DNA of 64,000 nucleotides, from the NCBI GenBank assembly GCA_029204225.1, contig MU832607.1, positions 1 through 64,000 on the forward strand, read 5' to 3'. Below the pieces are notes generated by a model. It did no database searches and was not told the DNA's origin. It saw only the letters and a program-made list of their open reading frames with translations. The position numbers and the translations under genes were made by a program. Within the stretch, counting starts at the first letter, position 1. Each line of letters opens with the position of its first letter. The DNA is from Diphasiastrum complanatum. Its lineage: Eukaryota > Streptophyta > Lycopodiopsida > Lycopodiales > Lycopodiaceae. Below are positions 37,300 through 47,331 of the stretch, in pieces.

Positions 37300-38619
37300 T
37301 CCTCAGTGATGATGCCATAGTAATGCTTTATTGACAAGAACAAAATTTTTCAAGGTATGACTAGACGTAGATTAACAATGTGCCAATCTATATAAGTAAT
37401 ATTGCTGTCTCTTGTCGAGTGCAAGGATCTTATTACTCCTATCAATAATTTTGCATTGATTAGAATCAAATTCTACCTTATGACCTAAATCTATAATTCT
37501 ATTTATTGATAATAGATTTGTAGAGAATTTAGGAACATATAAAACCTTTGATAGTAGTTTGAATTGATCATGTTGGAATCACAATCTTATAGTACCTTCA
37601 CCTTTAATAGTGTGAGTACTATTCTCACCAAGATGAACAAATTTCTTCATGTTGTAAGGCGTGTAGGAGTTGAAAATCTCATGTTGATTGGTCATGTGTC
37701 GAGTCGTTCCAAAATCAAGAAACCATGATCATCAAAAAATGTGATGTGGTCTTTGACCATAAATGTGCCTTCGTCCACTTCGACCTGGGGAGATGATGAA
37801 ACCATGTTTGCTTATTGATTAGGTTGCTTGGCTGCATTCTTTACTTGGAAAATTTGGCAATCCTTGATCTCATGATTATTGCACTTGCAATACCTGCAAA
37901 ACGTCTTCTGTTTCGACTGTGGATATTATAATTGTCCTTGACTTTGAGTCGGCTTCTAATTCGTTGCAGCCTTCTTGGGCTTTTCTGCTTCTGTCACTTA
38001 AAGCCTTTGTTGATATATAGAGCCTGAGAGGAGGAAGTAGACGAAGTGTTTTGACTTCTTCTATTGTCTTCTTGCAACAACATAGTGATAACTCTAGTAA
38101 GAGTGAAATCTAAGTGTGTCGGTATGATCATCAACCAGTTCTCATATGTAGAGGGCAAGCTTGAAAGCAATGTCATAATTGCATCTTGATCGTCTATGAT
38201 TGATCTGATAATGACCATCTGTTGCAAGAGATTCTTAAACTAGTTAATGTGATCAAAAGAGAATCACCATTACACATCTTGAATGTGAAGAATTTCCTTC
38301 GTAGATGTAACTTAGTAGTTACGTCCCTCATGTCATATAGTGAGTTCAGGATGTCCCAAACTTCTTTTGAAGTTTTAGCTTCAGATATGTGTCCAATCTA
38401 TGTATCTGATATATTGAGGATAATAAGCGTGAAAGCTTTACCATCCTTCGACTTGCACTTTGAGTCTTCTGTGTCATTTTCAGGTTTTACTTTTGTACTT
38501 GTAACAACATCTCATAACTCGTTGGTGATCAGCAAAGTCTTCATCTTAAATTTCCACAAATGATAATTGGATCCATTCACCTTGTCTGCGATAAGACCAG
38601 TTTTACTTTGAGAATCCAT
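37300..38619 (-). pseudogene. Copia-2 gag, zinc knuckle and protease remains
   Basis: The start codon is at 38619, reading MDSQSKTGLIADKVNGSNYH. The UBN2-type core follows (SEAKTSKEVWDILNSLYDMR, HLRRKFFTFKMCNGDSL), then LLSSLPSTYENWLMIIPTHL (38190-38130) after a frameshift. The zinc knuckle CRYCKCNNHEIKDC lies at about 37904-37863. The protease region (37800-37300) is heavily broken; FLILERLDT-like residues remain but no clear DSGA. Confidence 0.8.
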
Positions 38620-38764
38620 CTGGAACTTAGTCTGTCGATTGTATTGATGACACTAAGATGTAGAGACGCCAACAATAGGAAATCAATTCTCTGAAATTGA
38701 AAGGTTGAAAGGAACTAAAGAGTTTGATATCAATTTGACATCATGAAAGATATTAAGTATTAGA

Positions 38765-38825
38765 GCCTTTGCTCTGATATCGAAATAGTATTAGGTCCTG
38801 AAGAAGAATTGACGCTCTGATACCA
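38765..38825 (-). promoter_or_regulatory. Copia-2 primer site in a duplicated junction
   Basis: The complement of the initiator-Met primer site, gctctgatacca, is at 38814-38825 and directly abuts the LTR start TGTCGGAAATAGGTA. About 45 bp to the left is a second, decayed version, gctctgatatcgaaatagta. This is the same kind of primer-junction duplication as in copia-1. Confidence 0.8.
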
Positions 38826-39365
38826 TGTCGGAAATAGGTAGATAATGGAATGCAGAAACTTCTTACGTCCAATGCATGACTATGCCTATCAAAAATTGAA
38901 CAAAATAGTAGTGATGGAAATCACGTTCAATCTTTAGCAACTAAATTTCGCTAAATACTAAGTGATTACATAGCCAAATATAAAGTATTGAATTCTCAAA
39001 CAATTTCTATTAGTTACATAAGCAATACAGAGATGCATACATTCTGACATATACTGAACGCAATAAGAAATAGTATTGATTCAGAAAACCAAAATTAGAT
39101 GCTAATGAATGCAAGACAATAGCGGATAGAAACTGTGCACTCTAAAGTTGTCTTTGAGTAATTGAGAATTTTTTTGATAATAAGCAGCTCTCTTGATAAG
39201 CAGTAGAGAAGCAATAGCAACTCTAAAATAAATCTCTAAAAGACTGAGCTAGAATGCTCAAGAGAGTTTAAGCTTGAAATCTTGATAGAGAGATAACTAC
39301 AATACTTTCTGATTGTGAATGATCTTCTTGATGAGAGCACATGAAATGTCGTGTAATAACACTCA
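38826..39365 (-). mobile_element. Copia-2 5' LTR
   Basis: On the plus strand it runs TGTCGG to ACTCA (540 bp), so it has the TG...CA ends in either orientation. It directly abuts the primer site on the left. Four bases (ACTA) separate it from the 5' LTR of copia-3. A fragment of the same LTR end occurs at 25086-25150. Confidence 0.8.
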
Positions 39366-39369
39366 ACTA

Positions 39370-40475
39370 TGAAGATTATTAAAATATTATCTTCCTATCT
39401 CGAGTTTGGGGTCATGTCCATGATAATTTCCACTAGATTTCATGTTGTACATATAAGGAGTATGAATTGAGCACATATCCTTCTAGCATAGCTCAGATTT
39501 GAGCTAGATAGGTTCAATTGTAATGACATGCAGATGTTTTGATAGCATGCAAAGTCTTACTGTATGCATGCAAGCCACATGCAATCAGTGCATGCAACAT
39601 GCAAAGTAGTTTCTGTGATCTACACATGTCTAGGCAATTTTATGAGTTGACATGTAGTACATGCACCATACATGCATGCAGTTACACGTGTGGATCTCTG
39701 GTACGTGAATTAATTCAGTTAAGTGGACTTTCCATGCAACTCCACTGTAGGAATTCAAGTCTCTCTCATGTAGGGAAAGCTGGGCATGAGAAGGATTCAA
39801 ACTCGCTGAGAAACAAGCAATTTGTGGATCATAAGTGGATCAAATCAAGGTTGATCTGATCCAGCGGAGCTCTGTATGGACAGAGAGCTCACACGTGTGA
39901 ATTCAGCCCTCATTAATGAGTGCTACTTCTTAAGGAATGATCCAAATTTGATGTTCTATAGCTTGTTGGATAGGTATTGGAGAGTAGAATGTGTTGCTCT
40001 TGTTTCTAAATCAATTTGATTTGTTTTTACAAGAGTTTTAGGCAATCAGAGAGTTTGAGAGAGTACTCAACTCGTGGGATATGCCAAAGTGAGCACACAT
40101 ATGTCTTTTTCACCAATTTCATCAATTTTCATTGTCAATCAAGTAGGATTTTGGATAGAAGTGAGTGTTATGAGGTCTTAGACTTCTCATTTCACACATA
40201 TTACCGTGTTTGAGTTGAAAGTAAGTTCCTATAGAGTTTCTCAGTACATTGAAACTTGTGGGAGAGATAGACTTCTTGCTTGCATGTGCTTCTTCTTTTG
40301 TGACTAAAGCAAGATCCAAATTCCAGATAGATTGATTTTTTATATTGAGAATTTGTTCTCACATCTGTTGCTAGATTTCATAGGGTGGATCAACATCTAT
40401 GTTAGATCCTAGATTGAGATAGCAAGCAACATCCTTTCAACTCCATTCTTTATCATTACTAGAATTTCTCACCAA
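39370..40475 (+). mobile_element. Copia-3 5' LTR and leader
   Basis: It starts TGAAGATTATTAAAATATTA. The first 269 bp match the truncated 3' LTR. The right boundary is not certain because no canonical Met primer site was found; the gag start is at 40480. It contains two ACACGTGT palindromes (39684-39691 and 39890-39899, the latter CACACGTGTG) and several 'gcatgcaa' repeats (39543-39610). Confidence 0.75.
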
Positions 40476-40479
40476 GAAG

Positions 40480-41000
40480 ATGTCTTCATCTGGTTCACAT
40501 TTCTTAGAGCACAGTGAGAGATTAACATCTTCCAATTATGCAATGTGGAAGATTAGAATGGAATCATTGTTGATTCTACAGGATGTAATGGATATTGTGA
40601 GTGGAGCTGAAGAAGAACCTGCTGCACCTAATGAAGCTGCAACATTCCACAAAAGAACCAAAATTGCCCTTCATTTTATAAAAAAGAATGTTACCAATGA
40701 AGTGTTAAGAGAGATCGATACATGCACCACTGCCAAGGAAGCGGGATACTCTAAAAACAATCTATGAAATAAAAAATACTTCTAGATTGCTTATACTTAG
40801 AAACCAAATATTTCTAAGTTATCAAAGAGTAGATGAGAGTACTTCATCATATGTCATGAGAGTTAAGGATCTTCATCAAGAGTTAGATGGTATTAGTGAT
40901 GCTCTTAAGAACACTAAACTTGTTCAAGTAGTCCTAAATGGACTTAGAGATGAGTATGACAATATTGTGTAGACTTATGCTGTCAAAGAGGATCTTCCAT
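40480..41000 (+). pseudogene. Copia-3 gag
   Basis: The ATG at 40480 begins MSSSGSHFLEHSERLTSSNY, then AMWKIRMESLLILQDVMDIV, the N-terminal copia gag (DUF4219/UBN2) pattern. A one-base shift near 40745 moves the frame to 40787, where LHQELDGISDALKNTKLVQV and LNGLRDEYDNIV follow. A TAG stop at 40970 interrupts, and the same frame resumes with EDLPFLETLQGVLIVEESRQ. Only small lesions separate it from an open gag. Confidence 0.9.
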
Positions 41001-41002
41001 TC

Positions 41003-42130
41003 TTGGAGACACTGCAAGGTGTTCTCATTGTTGAAGAAAGCAGACAAGAGATGCTGAGGATCAACAGACTTTCATTGAAAGATGGTGGAGATGACAAAAC
41101 ACTCTTCATCAGAGACAAGTCAAGAGGCAAGGGCAAAGGACAACAACACTTCAAGAAGGACAAAGCCAAAGAAGGTGGTGAGGATCAGTCCTCACAAGGT
41201 GCAACATCTAGTGGCAAGAAAAAGCTGTCAAAGATCAAGTTTTTTTTCTGTGGAAAGAAAGGACATTATGCATCAAACTATTTCAAGGAGAAGAACCAAT
41301 CTAAGCAAGCTAACCTTACTAATGAGGATGAGTGTGAGGGTGTAGAGAGTGAAAGAGAGGGTTTATTAATGATTTCTACTTTTTCATCTTTTCTTTTTAA
41401 GAATGAAGAAGTCTGGTGGATAGATAGTGGGGCTAGTTCCCACATGTCTAGTTCTATGAAATCTTTCACTAATCTCATGTCATATTTAGGTGCAAAAAGG
41501 TCAATCTATACTGCTAATGATGTAGAGTGTAGGATTGAAGGAATAGGTAGTATTCCATTACATGCATCATCATCAAAATCTTTTTGCTTACATGATATAC
41601 TGTATGTACCTAAATTGACTAAGAATCTCATTAGTGTAGGACAGTTGTTTGATAGTGGATTGGATGTCAAGTTTCAAGTTGACAAGTGTATAATCTCAAG
41701 AGAAAATGAAGTTATTGCTAGAGGATCTAGAATTGGTAAGTTATACAAACTAGATTCTAGGGAGAGTGCTAACATTTTAGATATTGCTTATGAGACCAAG
41801 GTTCTACAAGAGGATCTGTGGCATAAGAGATTGGGTCATCCCAATTTCAAAGCCATGCAATCTATGGTCAAAGAAGGAAAAGCTGTTGGTCTACCAAAGA
41901 CACTGTCAAAGGAGCTTCAACTCTGTGAAGCTTGTGTGCTGGCAAAGTCACACAAAGGGTCTTTTTCTACATCAAGTATCAAGACAAAGCAACCATTTGA
42001 ACTTGTACACTCAGATGTTCATTTCTCATCAACTAAGAGCAAAGGAGGAGCCAACCGCTTTGTCTCTTTTGTATATGATTATACAAGACATTCTTGGATC
42101 TATATGTTGTCTTCAAAACATGGTTTATGA
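41003..42130 (+). pseudogene. Copia-3 zinc knuckle, protease and integrase N-terminus
   Basis: An open frame of 375 codons. A damaged zinc knuckle reads FFFCGKKGHYASNYF: the first and last Cys positions are Phe and Tyr, so zinc binding is probably lost. The protease site is WWIDSGASSHMSSSM (intact DSGA). LYVPKLTKNLISVGQLFDSG and LWHKRLGHPNFKAMQSM mark the pre-integrase domain, LCEACVLAKSH the zinc-domain end and LVHSDVHFSS the first catalytic Asp. The frame shifts at about 42125 after RHSWIYMLSSKH. Confidence 0.92.
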
Positions 42131-43031
42131 TGTTTTTCTTACTTTTAAAGCTTATGTAGAGAAGCAGTTTCCTTTCAAGATAAAAGCTTTAAGAAGTGAT
42201 AGTGGAGGGGAATACACTTCCAATAAGTTTAAAGACTTTTGTGAGAGAGAGGGTATTCAAAGAGAGTTTTCTTGTTCATATACTCCTCAGCAAAATGGAG
42301 TTGCTGAGAGAAAAAATAGAACTTTGTGTGAATGTGCAAAAGCCATTAGGCTGGAAGCTTCTCTGCCTAAAGAATTTTGGGGAGAGACAGTTGCATGTGC
42401 AAACTATCTTTGTAATAGGCTTCCAAATCTTGGAATAGGAGGAAAGACACCATTTGCGATGTTGTATAAGAAAAAGCCTAAGGTAGATCATCTTAGGATT
42501 TTTGGCTGTGTATGCTTTGTGCATGTACCTATAGAAACTAGGAAGAAGGAAGATCCTAGTATAGTGAAAGGAATTTTTGTAGGTTATGCATCTACTAAAA
42601 AAGCATACAAGATTTATTTGCCCTCTACTGACAAAATGGCTGTTAGTAGAGATGTGGTCTTCCATGAAGATCAGAAATTTAACTTGGATGATGTTCAGAT
42701 CAAAGAGACTCATGCAAGATCAATCATTAACCTTGATGTTGTTCAAAAAGAGGTGAGGCCGAGGCTTGAGGAGGAGCAAATTCAAGCTATCACACCAAGA
42801 AGATCTACACGAGCAAGATCTGAGCCAAGGAGGCTCACATATGATGAAGAAGGAAGGCAAGTGGAAGGTGAAACGTCCTATCATGCACTTTTTATATCAG
42901 ATGAAGAGTCTAAAGATGTCCAAGAAGCTTTTCAATCCAAAAAGTGGATTGAAGCAATGACCCAAGAATTTGAAGCCTTGATGTCAAATAATACATGGGA
43001 GCTTGTGGAGCCACAAACAACATGCATGTGA
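42127..43031 (+). pseudogene. Copia-3 integrase C-terminal half
   Basis: After the shift the frame reads AYVEKQFPFKIKALRSDSGG, EYTSNKFKDFCEREGIQREF and CSYTPQQNGVAERKNRTLCE, giving the second Asp (SDSGGEY) and Glu regions of the integrase core. HLRIFGCVCFVHVPIETRKK and GIFVGYASTKKAYKIYLPST follow, and the frame ends at the RT start with EAFQSKKWIEAMTQEFEALM and NNTWELVEPQT. It is open for about 300 codons. Confidence 0.92.
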
Positions 43032-43034
43032 TCG

Positions 43035-43556
43035 GATGTAAGTGGGTATTCAGAATCAAGTACAATCATGATGGATCTATCAAAGATGGTAACAATTCGA
43101 ATACTCATCTCTCTTGCATGTTTTCACAAATGGAGTATGTTCCAATTTGATGTTTCTAATGCATTTCTCAATGGTTACCTTGAGGAGGAGATTTATATGG
43201 AGCAACCTCCAGGTTTTGTGAAGGAAGGTGATGAATCAGAAGTTTGTCTTTTGTTCAAAAGTCTGTATGGACTGAAACAGGCACCAAGGTCTTGGTATGC
43301 AAGGCTCAATTCTTATCTCATATCACTCGGATTTTGTCTAAGTGAATATGACCCTTCTCTGTATTATAAGTTTGTAGATAACTTTGTAATTATTCTTCTC
43401 ATCTATGTAGATGATATCATTCTTTGTGGAAATAGTGAGAAGTTGGTTGAAGAAACTAAGCATGCACTTGGTAATGAGTTTAAAATGCAGGACTTAGGCG
43501 TTCTTCACTATATTCTTGGCCTTGAAATAGATTTTGGAAAGGTCGTGCATTTATAA
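43035..43556 (+). pseudogene. Copia-3 reverse transcriptase with internal deletion
   Basis: After a shift near 43025 the block CKWVFRIKYNHDGSIK is followed almost at once by MVTIRILISLACFHKWSMFQ. The conserved KARLVAKGYxQxxGxDYxExFSPV segment, about 30-35 residues, is missing at about 43083. The rest reads FDVSNAFLNGYLEEEIYMEQ, SLYGLKQAPRSWYARLNSYL and the catalytic YVDD at 43404-43415 (LIYVDDIILCGN), then KMQDLGVLHYILGLEIDF. Another frameshift follows at about 43540. Confidence 0.92.
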
Positions 43557-43559
43557 GCC

Positions 43560-44351
43560 AAAGTAGATATGCACTTTCCATGCTCAGAAAATTTCATATG
43601 GAGAACTGTAAAGGCATAGATACACCTAGTTCCTATTGAAGATGATAAAAAATCCTTTGAGGACATCACTCTTTATAGGAGTCTTATTGGCTCACTTATT
43701 TGGTTAACAATGACTAGGCCTGATCTAAGCTTTTGTGTTCATAAGCTAAGTCAACACATGCAGGATCCAAAGTTATATCATTGGAAGTTGGCTAAAAGAG
43801 TCTTGAGGTATATATCTTCTACCTTGGATTATGGACTATACCATGAAGGAGAAGATCTGACTTTGATTGCTTTTTCAGATTCAGATTTTGCAGGATACAG
43901 ATTGGATAGAAAATCCACAAGTGCTTACACTATATTTCTTGGAGGAAATTTGGTTTCTTGGCTGTCAAAGAAGCAGGCAACTATTTCCTTATCATCCTGT
44001 GAAGTTGAATACAAATCTCTTACAACCACAACAAAGGAGGTTTTATGGATCAAAAGGCTACTTTTGGAGCTTAAGTGTTATGCAGATGAAGATCTACCAA
44101 TTATCAAGAATGATAACATTTCTGCTCAGGCTCTTGCAAATAACCTAGTCTTTCTTGCAAGGAGCAAGCATATTGAAGTGGCTCATCATTTTGTAAGAGA
44201 AAAATTCATTGGAGGAGAGATCTCATTGGAGCATGTATCATCTTTAGATTGTGTTGCAGATCTTCTCACCAAGCCTTTACTCAAGAATGTCTTTATGAAG
44301 ATGAGGTCAAATCTTGGCCTAATTTCAAAATCTATGTTGATAGGAACATAA
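43560..44351 (+). pseudogene. Copia-3 RNase H
   Basis: RT thumb residues continue in another frame from 43560 (SRYALSMLRKFHMENCKGI), then an open frame (43710-44351) reads MTRPDLSFCVHKLSQHMQDP, YHEGEDLTLIAFSDSDFAGY, RKSTSAYTIFLGGNLVSWLS, SCEVEYKSLTTTTKEVLWIK, LARSKHIEVAHHFVREKFIG and DCVADLLTKPLLKNVFMKMR. The whole RNase H domain is present. A polypurine tract (aaggggga) follows within 15 bp of the stop. Confidence 0.93.
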
Positions 44352-44367
44352 ATTTTAAGGGGGAGTG

Positions 44368-44636
44368 TGAAGATTATTAAAATATTATCTTCCTATCTCA
44401 AGTTTGGGGTCATGTCCATGATAATTTCCACTAGATTTCATGTTGTACACATAAGGAGTGTGAATTGAGCACATATCCTTCTAGTGTAGCTCGGATTTGA
44501 GTTAGATAGGTTCAATTGTAATGACATGCAGATGTTTTGATAGCATGCAAAGTCTTACTGTATGCATGCAAGCCACATGCAATCAGTGCATGCAACATGC
44601 AAAGTAGTTTCTGTGATCTACACATGTCTAGGCAAT
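44368..44636 (+). mobile_element. Copia-3 truncated 3' LTR
   Basis: It matches 39370-39638 with seven transitions and no indels, then stops at aggcaat. The following sequence belongs to the junction with copia-4. The truncation means no right target-site duplication survives. Confidence 0.92.
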
Positions 44637-44689
44637 CGGATTTTGATTGTTTGATCCTTGGGTCGGGTTTTTTTGTAAATCAACAAAGA

Positions 44690-45263
44690 CCTAATTGAAA
44701 GCTTTGCATCCAAACACTCTAATATTTGTGAGTGATGGCTTTGGTCTTGTCCACACCTGATAAGGTGTCTTGCCATTCAGGGTCATTGTAATGGATCGGT
44801 TTTATAGATAGGCTATTGTAGTAATAGCTTTTGCCCATAATTTCTTTGGAAGAGAGGCAAGGGCCGACATGCTCTTGGCAATTGCAATGAGTGTCTGATT
44901 CCATTAGAGTGTAGAGCTTTGATTTTTTTTTTGGATCAAATTTTTAGTTGATGCTTTGAACTACTTGAAGAATTTGAAGGTATCGGATTTTTCCTTCAAG
45001 AAATAAGTTGCAGAGAAGTCATCAATAAAAGTCATTAAGTAGACAGCTTCCCTGGTGGAAACAATATGCATAGGGCCACAAATGTCCATGTGTACAAGAT
45101 CTAGAAAATTTCTAGAAGTATGGACTGTATCAGAAATTGTAGGAGTTTTAGCATGCTTGCTGATTATATAGGTTTTGCTACTTGAAGGTAGATCTTGTAC
45201 TAAACTCTGTTTGGACATTTGTTGAATACTTTTACAATTGTGATGGCCTAATCTGAAATGCAA
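44690..45263 (-). pseudogene. Copia-4 integrase
   Basis: 45263-44961 reads MHFRLGHHNCKSIQQMSKQS (HHCC zinc start), LDLVHMDICGPMHIVSTREA (first catalytic Asp context) and LMTFIDDFSATYFLKEKSDT. 44904-44719 encodes, in another frame, RSITMTLNGKTPYQVWT and SLTNIRVFGC, the integrase C-terminal part. The central second Asp/Glu region is missing between the two pieces, so an internal deletion is likely near 44930. Confidence 0.82.
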
Positions 45264-45676
45264 AGCATATCAGTTGGTTCAGAAGTGAAAGTGTAGAGAG
45301 CTTGACAATTAGAAGAGACTGTTTCTTCACCCTCAATAGTATGTTTTGAGTTGTCACCAAGTTGTATAATTTGAGAGTGAGTGTATGATTGATAGTCTTT
45401 GAACCAGTCCTTGTGGTGAGTCATATGTTGAGTTGCTCCCAAGTCTAGGTACCAGGAATTGATATTCTGATTTTCTCCAACCTTGGTCAAGAAGGTTGCT
45501 TCATCTTCATTTTGTTGCTGGATCAAAAAACTGGCTGAAGTAGAATTTGTTTTTTGTTGGAACTGTTTCTTCTTCTCATTATTGAATTTTAAGGTCTTAC
45601 AATCCCTTATAAAATGGCCAATTCTCTTACAGTATTTGCAGAATATTCTACATAGGCTGGGATGATGAAGAATCAA
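45248..45676 (-). pseudogene. Copia-4 zinc knuckle and protease
   Basis: An open frame with CKYCKRIGHFIRDC (complete CCHC knuckle), a Gln/Asn-rich linker and the protease site NSWYLDLGATQHMTHHKDWF. The catalytic triplet reads D-L-G in place of D-S-G; the Leu codon is at 45442-45440. QIIQLGDNSKHTIEGEETV continues the protease. The pre-integrase domain is missing because the frame runs straight into the integrase start. Confidence 0.85.
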
Positions 45677-45776
45677 AATTTGACCTTAAGCCAAAATCCG
45701 ACTCTAAGGAAAAATGTGACCTAGAGTGAAAATCTGACCCGGACTGCATGTTGCTCCTTTTGTCAGGATAATCTAA

Positions 45777-46154
45777 CTATGTAGGTCTGTTTGATCTAAA
45801 CTTTTGATTTTTGAAATATAGAAGTTGAGGATTCGACCCTAAGCCTGAGGAGGTTGCTGATTTTCTGACTTCCTCTTGTAGGAGCAATGAAATCACACTT
45901 GAAAGGGTGAGATACTCCTGGATCGAAATTGCCAAGTCCCAATTTTCATAGGCTTCAGGTAGACTCGATAATAGAGTCATAACAGCATCGGAATCTTCAA
46001 TAATTGAGCCAGTTGTAGCCATTTGCTCTAGAAGGGTTTTGAAAGTGATGAGATGGCTCGAAACACTTTCTGCTTCAAACATTAGAAATCGGTGGTATTG
46101 TTGAAAATTAAGCCCACAATTGTCTCCTTGGTGAATGACTAATTTATATTTCAT
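45777..46154 (-). pseudogene. Copia-4 gag fragment
   Basis: 125 open codons with MKYKLVIHQGDNCGLNFQQY, SHLITFKTLLEQMATTGSII, DSDAVMTLLSSLPEAYENWD and LSSVISLLLQEEVRKSA, the UBN2-type copia gag core. The N-terminal part before MKYK is not recognised; 46155-46472 has an open frame without known motif. Confidence 0.82.
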
Positions 46155-46200
46155 GATTCTTCTTGCACGAATTATTGATCATTGATCTAGGGTAAGGCAA

Positions 46201-46479
46201 AACCAACTTTGGTTCTAAGTCTGCTCATCTGATACCTGCAGGAATCACAAACTTAGACAGCCAATTTGTTTGAAGAATGTCTACAACGGGCTTTCGGCTG
46301 ATCTCCAGCAAAGGGTAACCAATCCTATCATAATTTCAAGTTCGGATGTTAAGTTCAATAATTTTAAGTCATTGAAGACTTGGCCATCTTCAAGGACTTC
46401 CGCAAAATTAGCATTTAGAACAAGTCTGTAGAAATATAAACTTTTGCGACAGTCTACAAAAACACATGTCAATTTTCAG
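46201..46479 (-). other. Unrecognised segment between copia-4 and the copia-5 LTR
   Basis: A 63-codon minus-strand frame (46472-46281) starting MTCVFVDCRKSLYFYRLVLN has no known motif. It may be gag N-terminus of copia-4 or unrelated filler. Confidence 0.25.
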
Positions 46480-47318
46480 AGAAAAAGGACAAATATTGAT
46501 TGTACTATCAATCATTAAGAGTTATTGATTGCTTAATCCAAAGATCTATCAAGTTCTAGATGTTAGATCTTGATCTAGATGCTTTACACTATGATTTAAG
46601 CAAGAGCAATGGATCAAATGATCAAACACATGGATGGGCGGCCTCACACGTGTGGAGGACAGTACCTGTATGGCCTGTTTATAGAGAGTAAAGTACATTA
46701 ACTTACGAATGCATTTCATTCATAAAAACTCAAGACAAATGTGGAAATCTCAAGAAAACTAGAATTTGCCAATGTCACATCAACTTGTTATTGATTTGGT
46801 TGATCTCTTTATAGATCAAGTACATCCATGAGCTGTGTACTGTCCAGCAGGACTGCACACATGTGAAGAGTGCCTAGTCATCCAGATCCACCAATGGGAG
46901 CCATATGTGCTCATTTCCCAAAATTGACTATTCTCTTTGGCTAGAAAACAAAAAGCTAGTCTTCCACATTTATAGGAATACTCCCTATAAAATAGGATCT
47001 AATGGAATCTTCCTATCTTATCTTCTAGAAGCTTATCCACACGTGTGAATGGTATCTTGACATGTGTGAGTAATAACTCATTCACATGGAAGTCCAATCT
47101 ATTTACAAAAAGTTTGACCGATTTGACCATTTTCAAGATTCTACTCAAAGGTCAATTTCACACTAGTGTAGATCAAGCTAAAACCAATCTAACTTAATAA
47201 AAATGACTTGTGTACATTCTTTCACATGTGGTAACAGACTCCACATGTGTGAGATCCTATCAAGCTCAAATAACTTGAGATGTACAAGATACAACAAGTT
47301 GGAAGTGATATTTTAACA
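46480..47318 (-). mobile_element. Copia-5 3' LTR (left boundary uncertain)
   Basis: On the minus strand it begins TGTTAAAATATCACTTCC directly after the polypurine tract (complement at 47319-47331, ctcctcctcactt). It carries repeated E-box/G-box palindromes: CACACGTGTG at 46645-46654 and 47038-47047, and CACATGTG-type variants near 46857, 47057, 47221 and 47234. The 5' LTR is absent because gag is fused to copia-6 at about 49300. Confidence 0.6.
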
Positions 47319-47331
47319 CTCCTCCTCACTT

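Larger units (their letters stand above)
34950..39365 (-). mobile_element. Ty1/copia element copia-2 (5' LTR present, 3' part missing)
   Basis: On the minus strand: LTR (39365-38826), primer site (38825-38814), gag (from 38619), zinc knuckle, protease remains, integrase, RT and part of RNase H. Homology stops exactly at 34950, where the copia-1 3' LTR ends, within the RNase H IALSS block. The rest of RNase H and the 3' LTR are not found to the left of copia-1. The domain order is normal and the RT-integrase region is the least damaged part. Confidence 0.88.
39370..44636 (+). mobile_element. Ty1/copia element copia-3 (most complete in the window)
   Basis: It has gag, zinc knuckle, protease, integrase, RT and RNase H in copia order, a polypurine tract (about 44356-44366), a 5' LTR starting at 39370 and a truncated 3' LTR at 44368-44636. 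The aligned 269 bp of the two LTRs show seven differences, all transitions, about 97% identity. Coding frames are broken by about four frameshifts, one stop and one RT deletion. It is the youngest insertion here. The 3' LTR is cut where copia-4 begins. Confidence 0.92.
44637..46200 (-). mobile_element. Ty1/copia element copia-4 (gag to integrase, truncated)
   Basis: On the minus strand: gag (46154-45777), zinc knuckle, protease and integrase in order, ending inside the integrase C-terminal part at the copia-3 junction. No LTR, RT or RNase H. 44637-44700 is a junction zone whose origin is unclear. Confidence 0.82.

Noticed and set aside
38222-38563. 113-codon plus-strand open frame
   Set aside because: It is antisense to the copia-2 gag, whose minus-strand blocks match the known family.
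30811-39365. Simple nested insertion of copia-1 into copia-2
   Set aside because: No matching target duplication at 30810/34950, and the remainder of copia-2 is not found to the left of copia-1.
42276-42713. 145-codon minus-strand open frame
   Set aside because: Antisense to the copia-3 integrase; no motif of its own.
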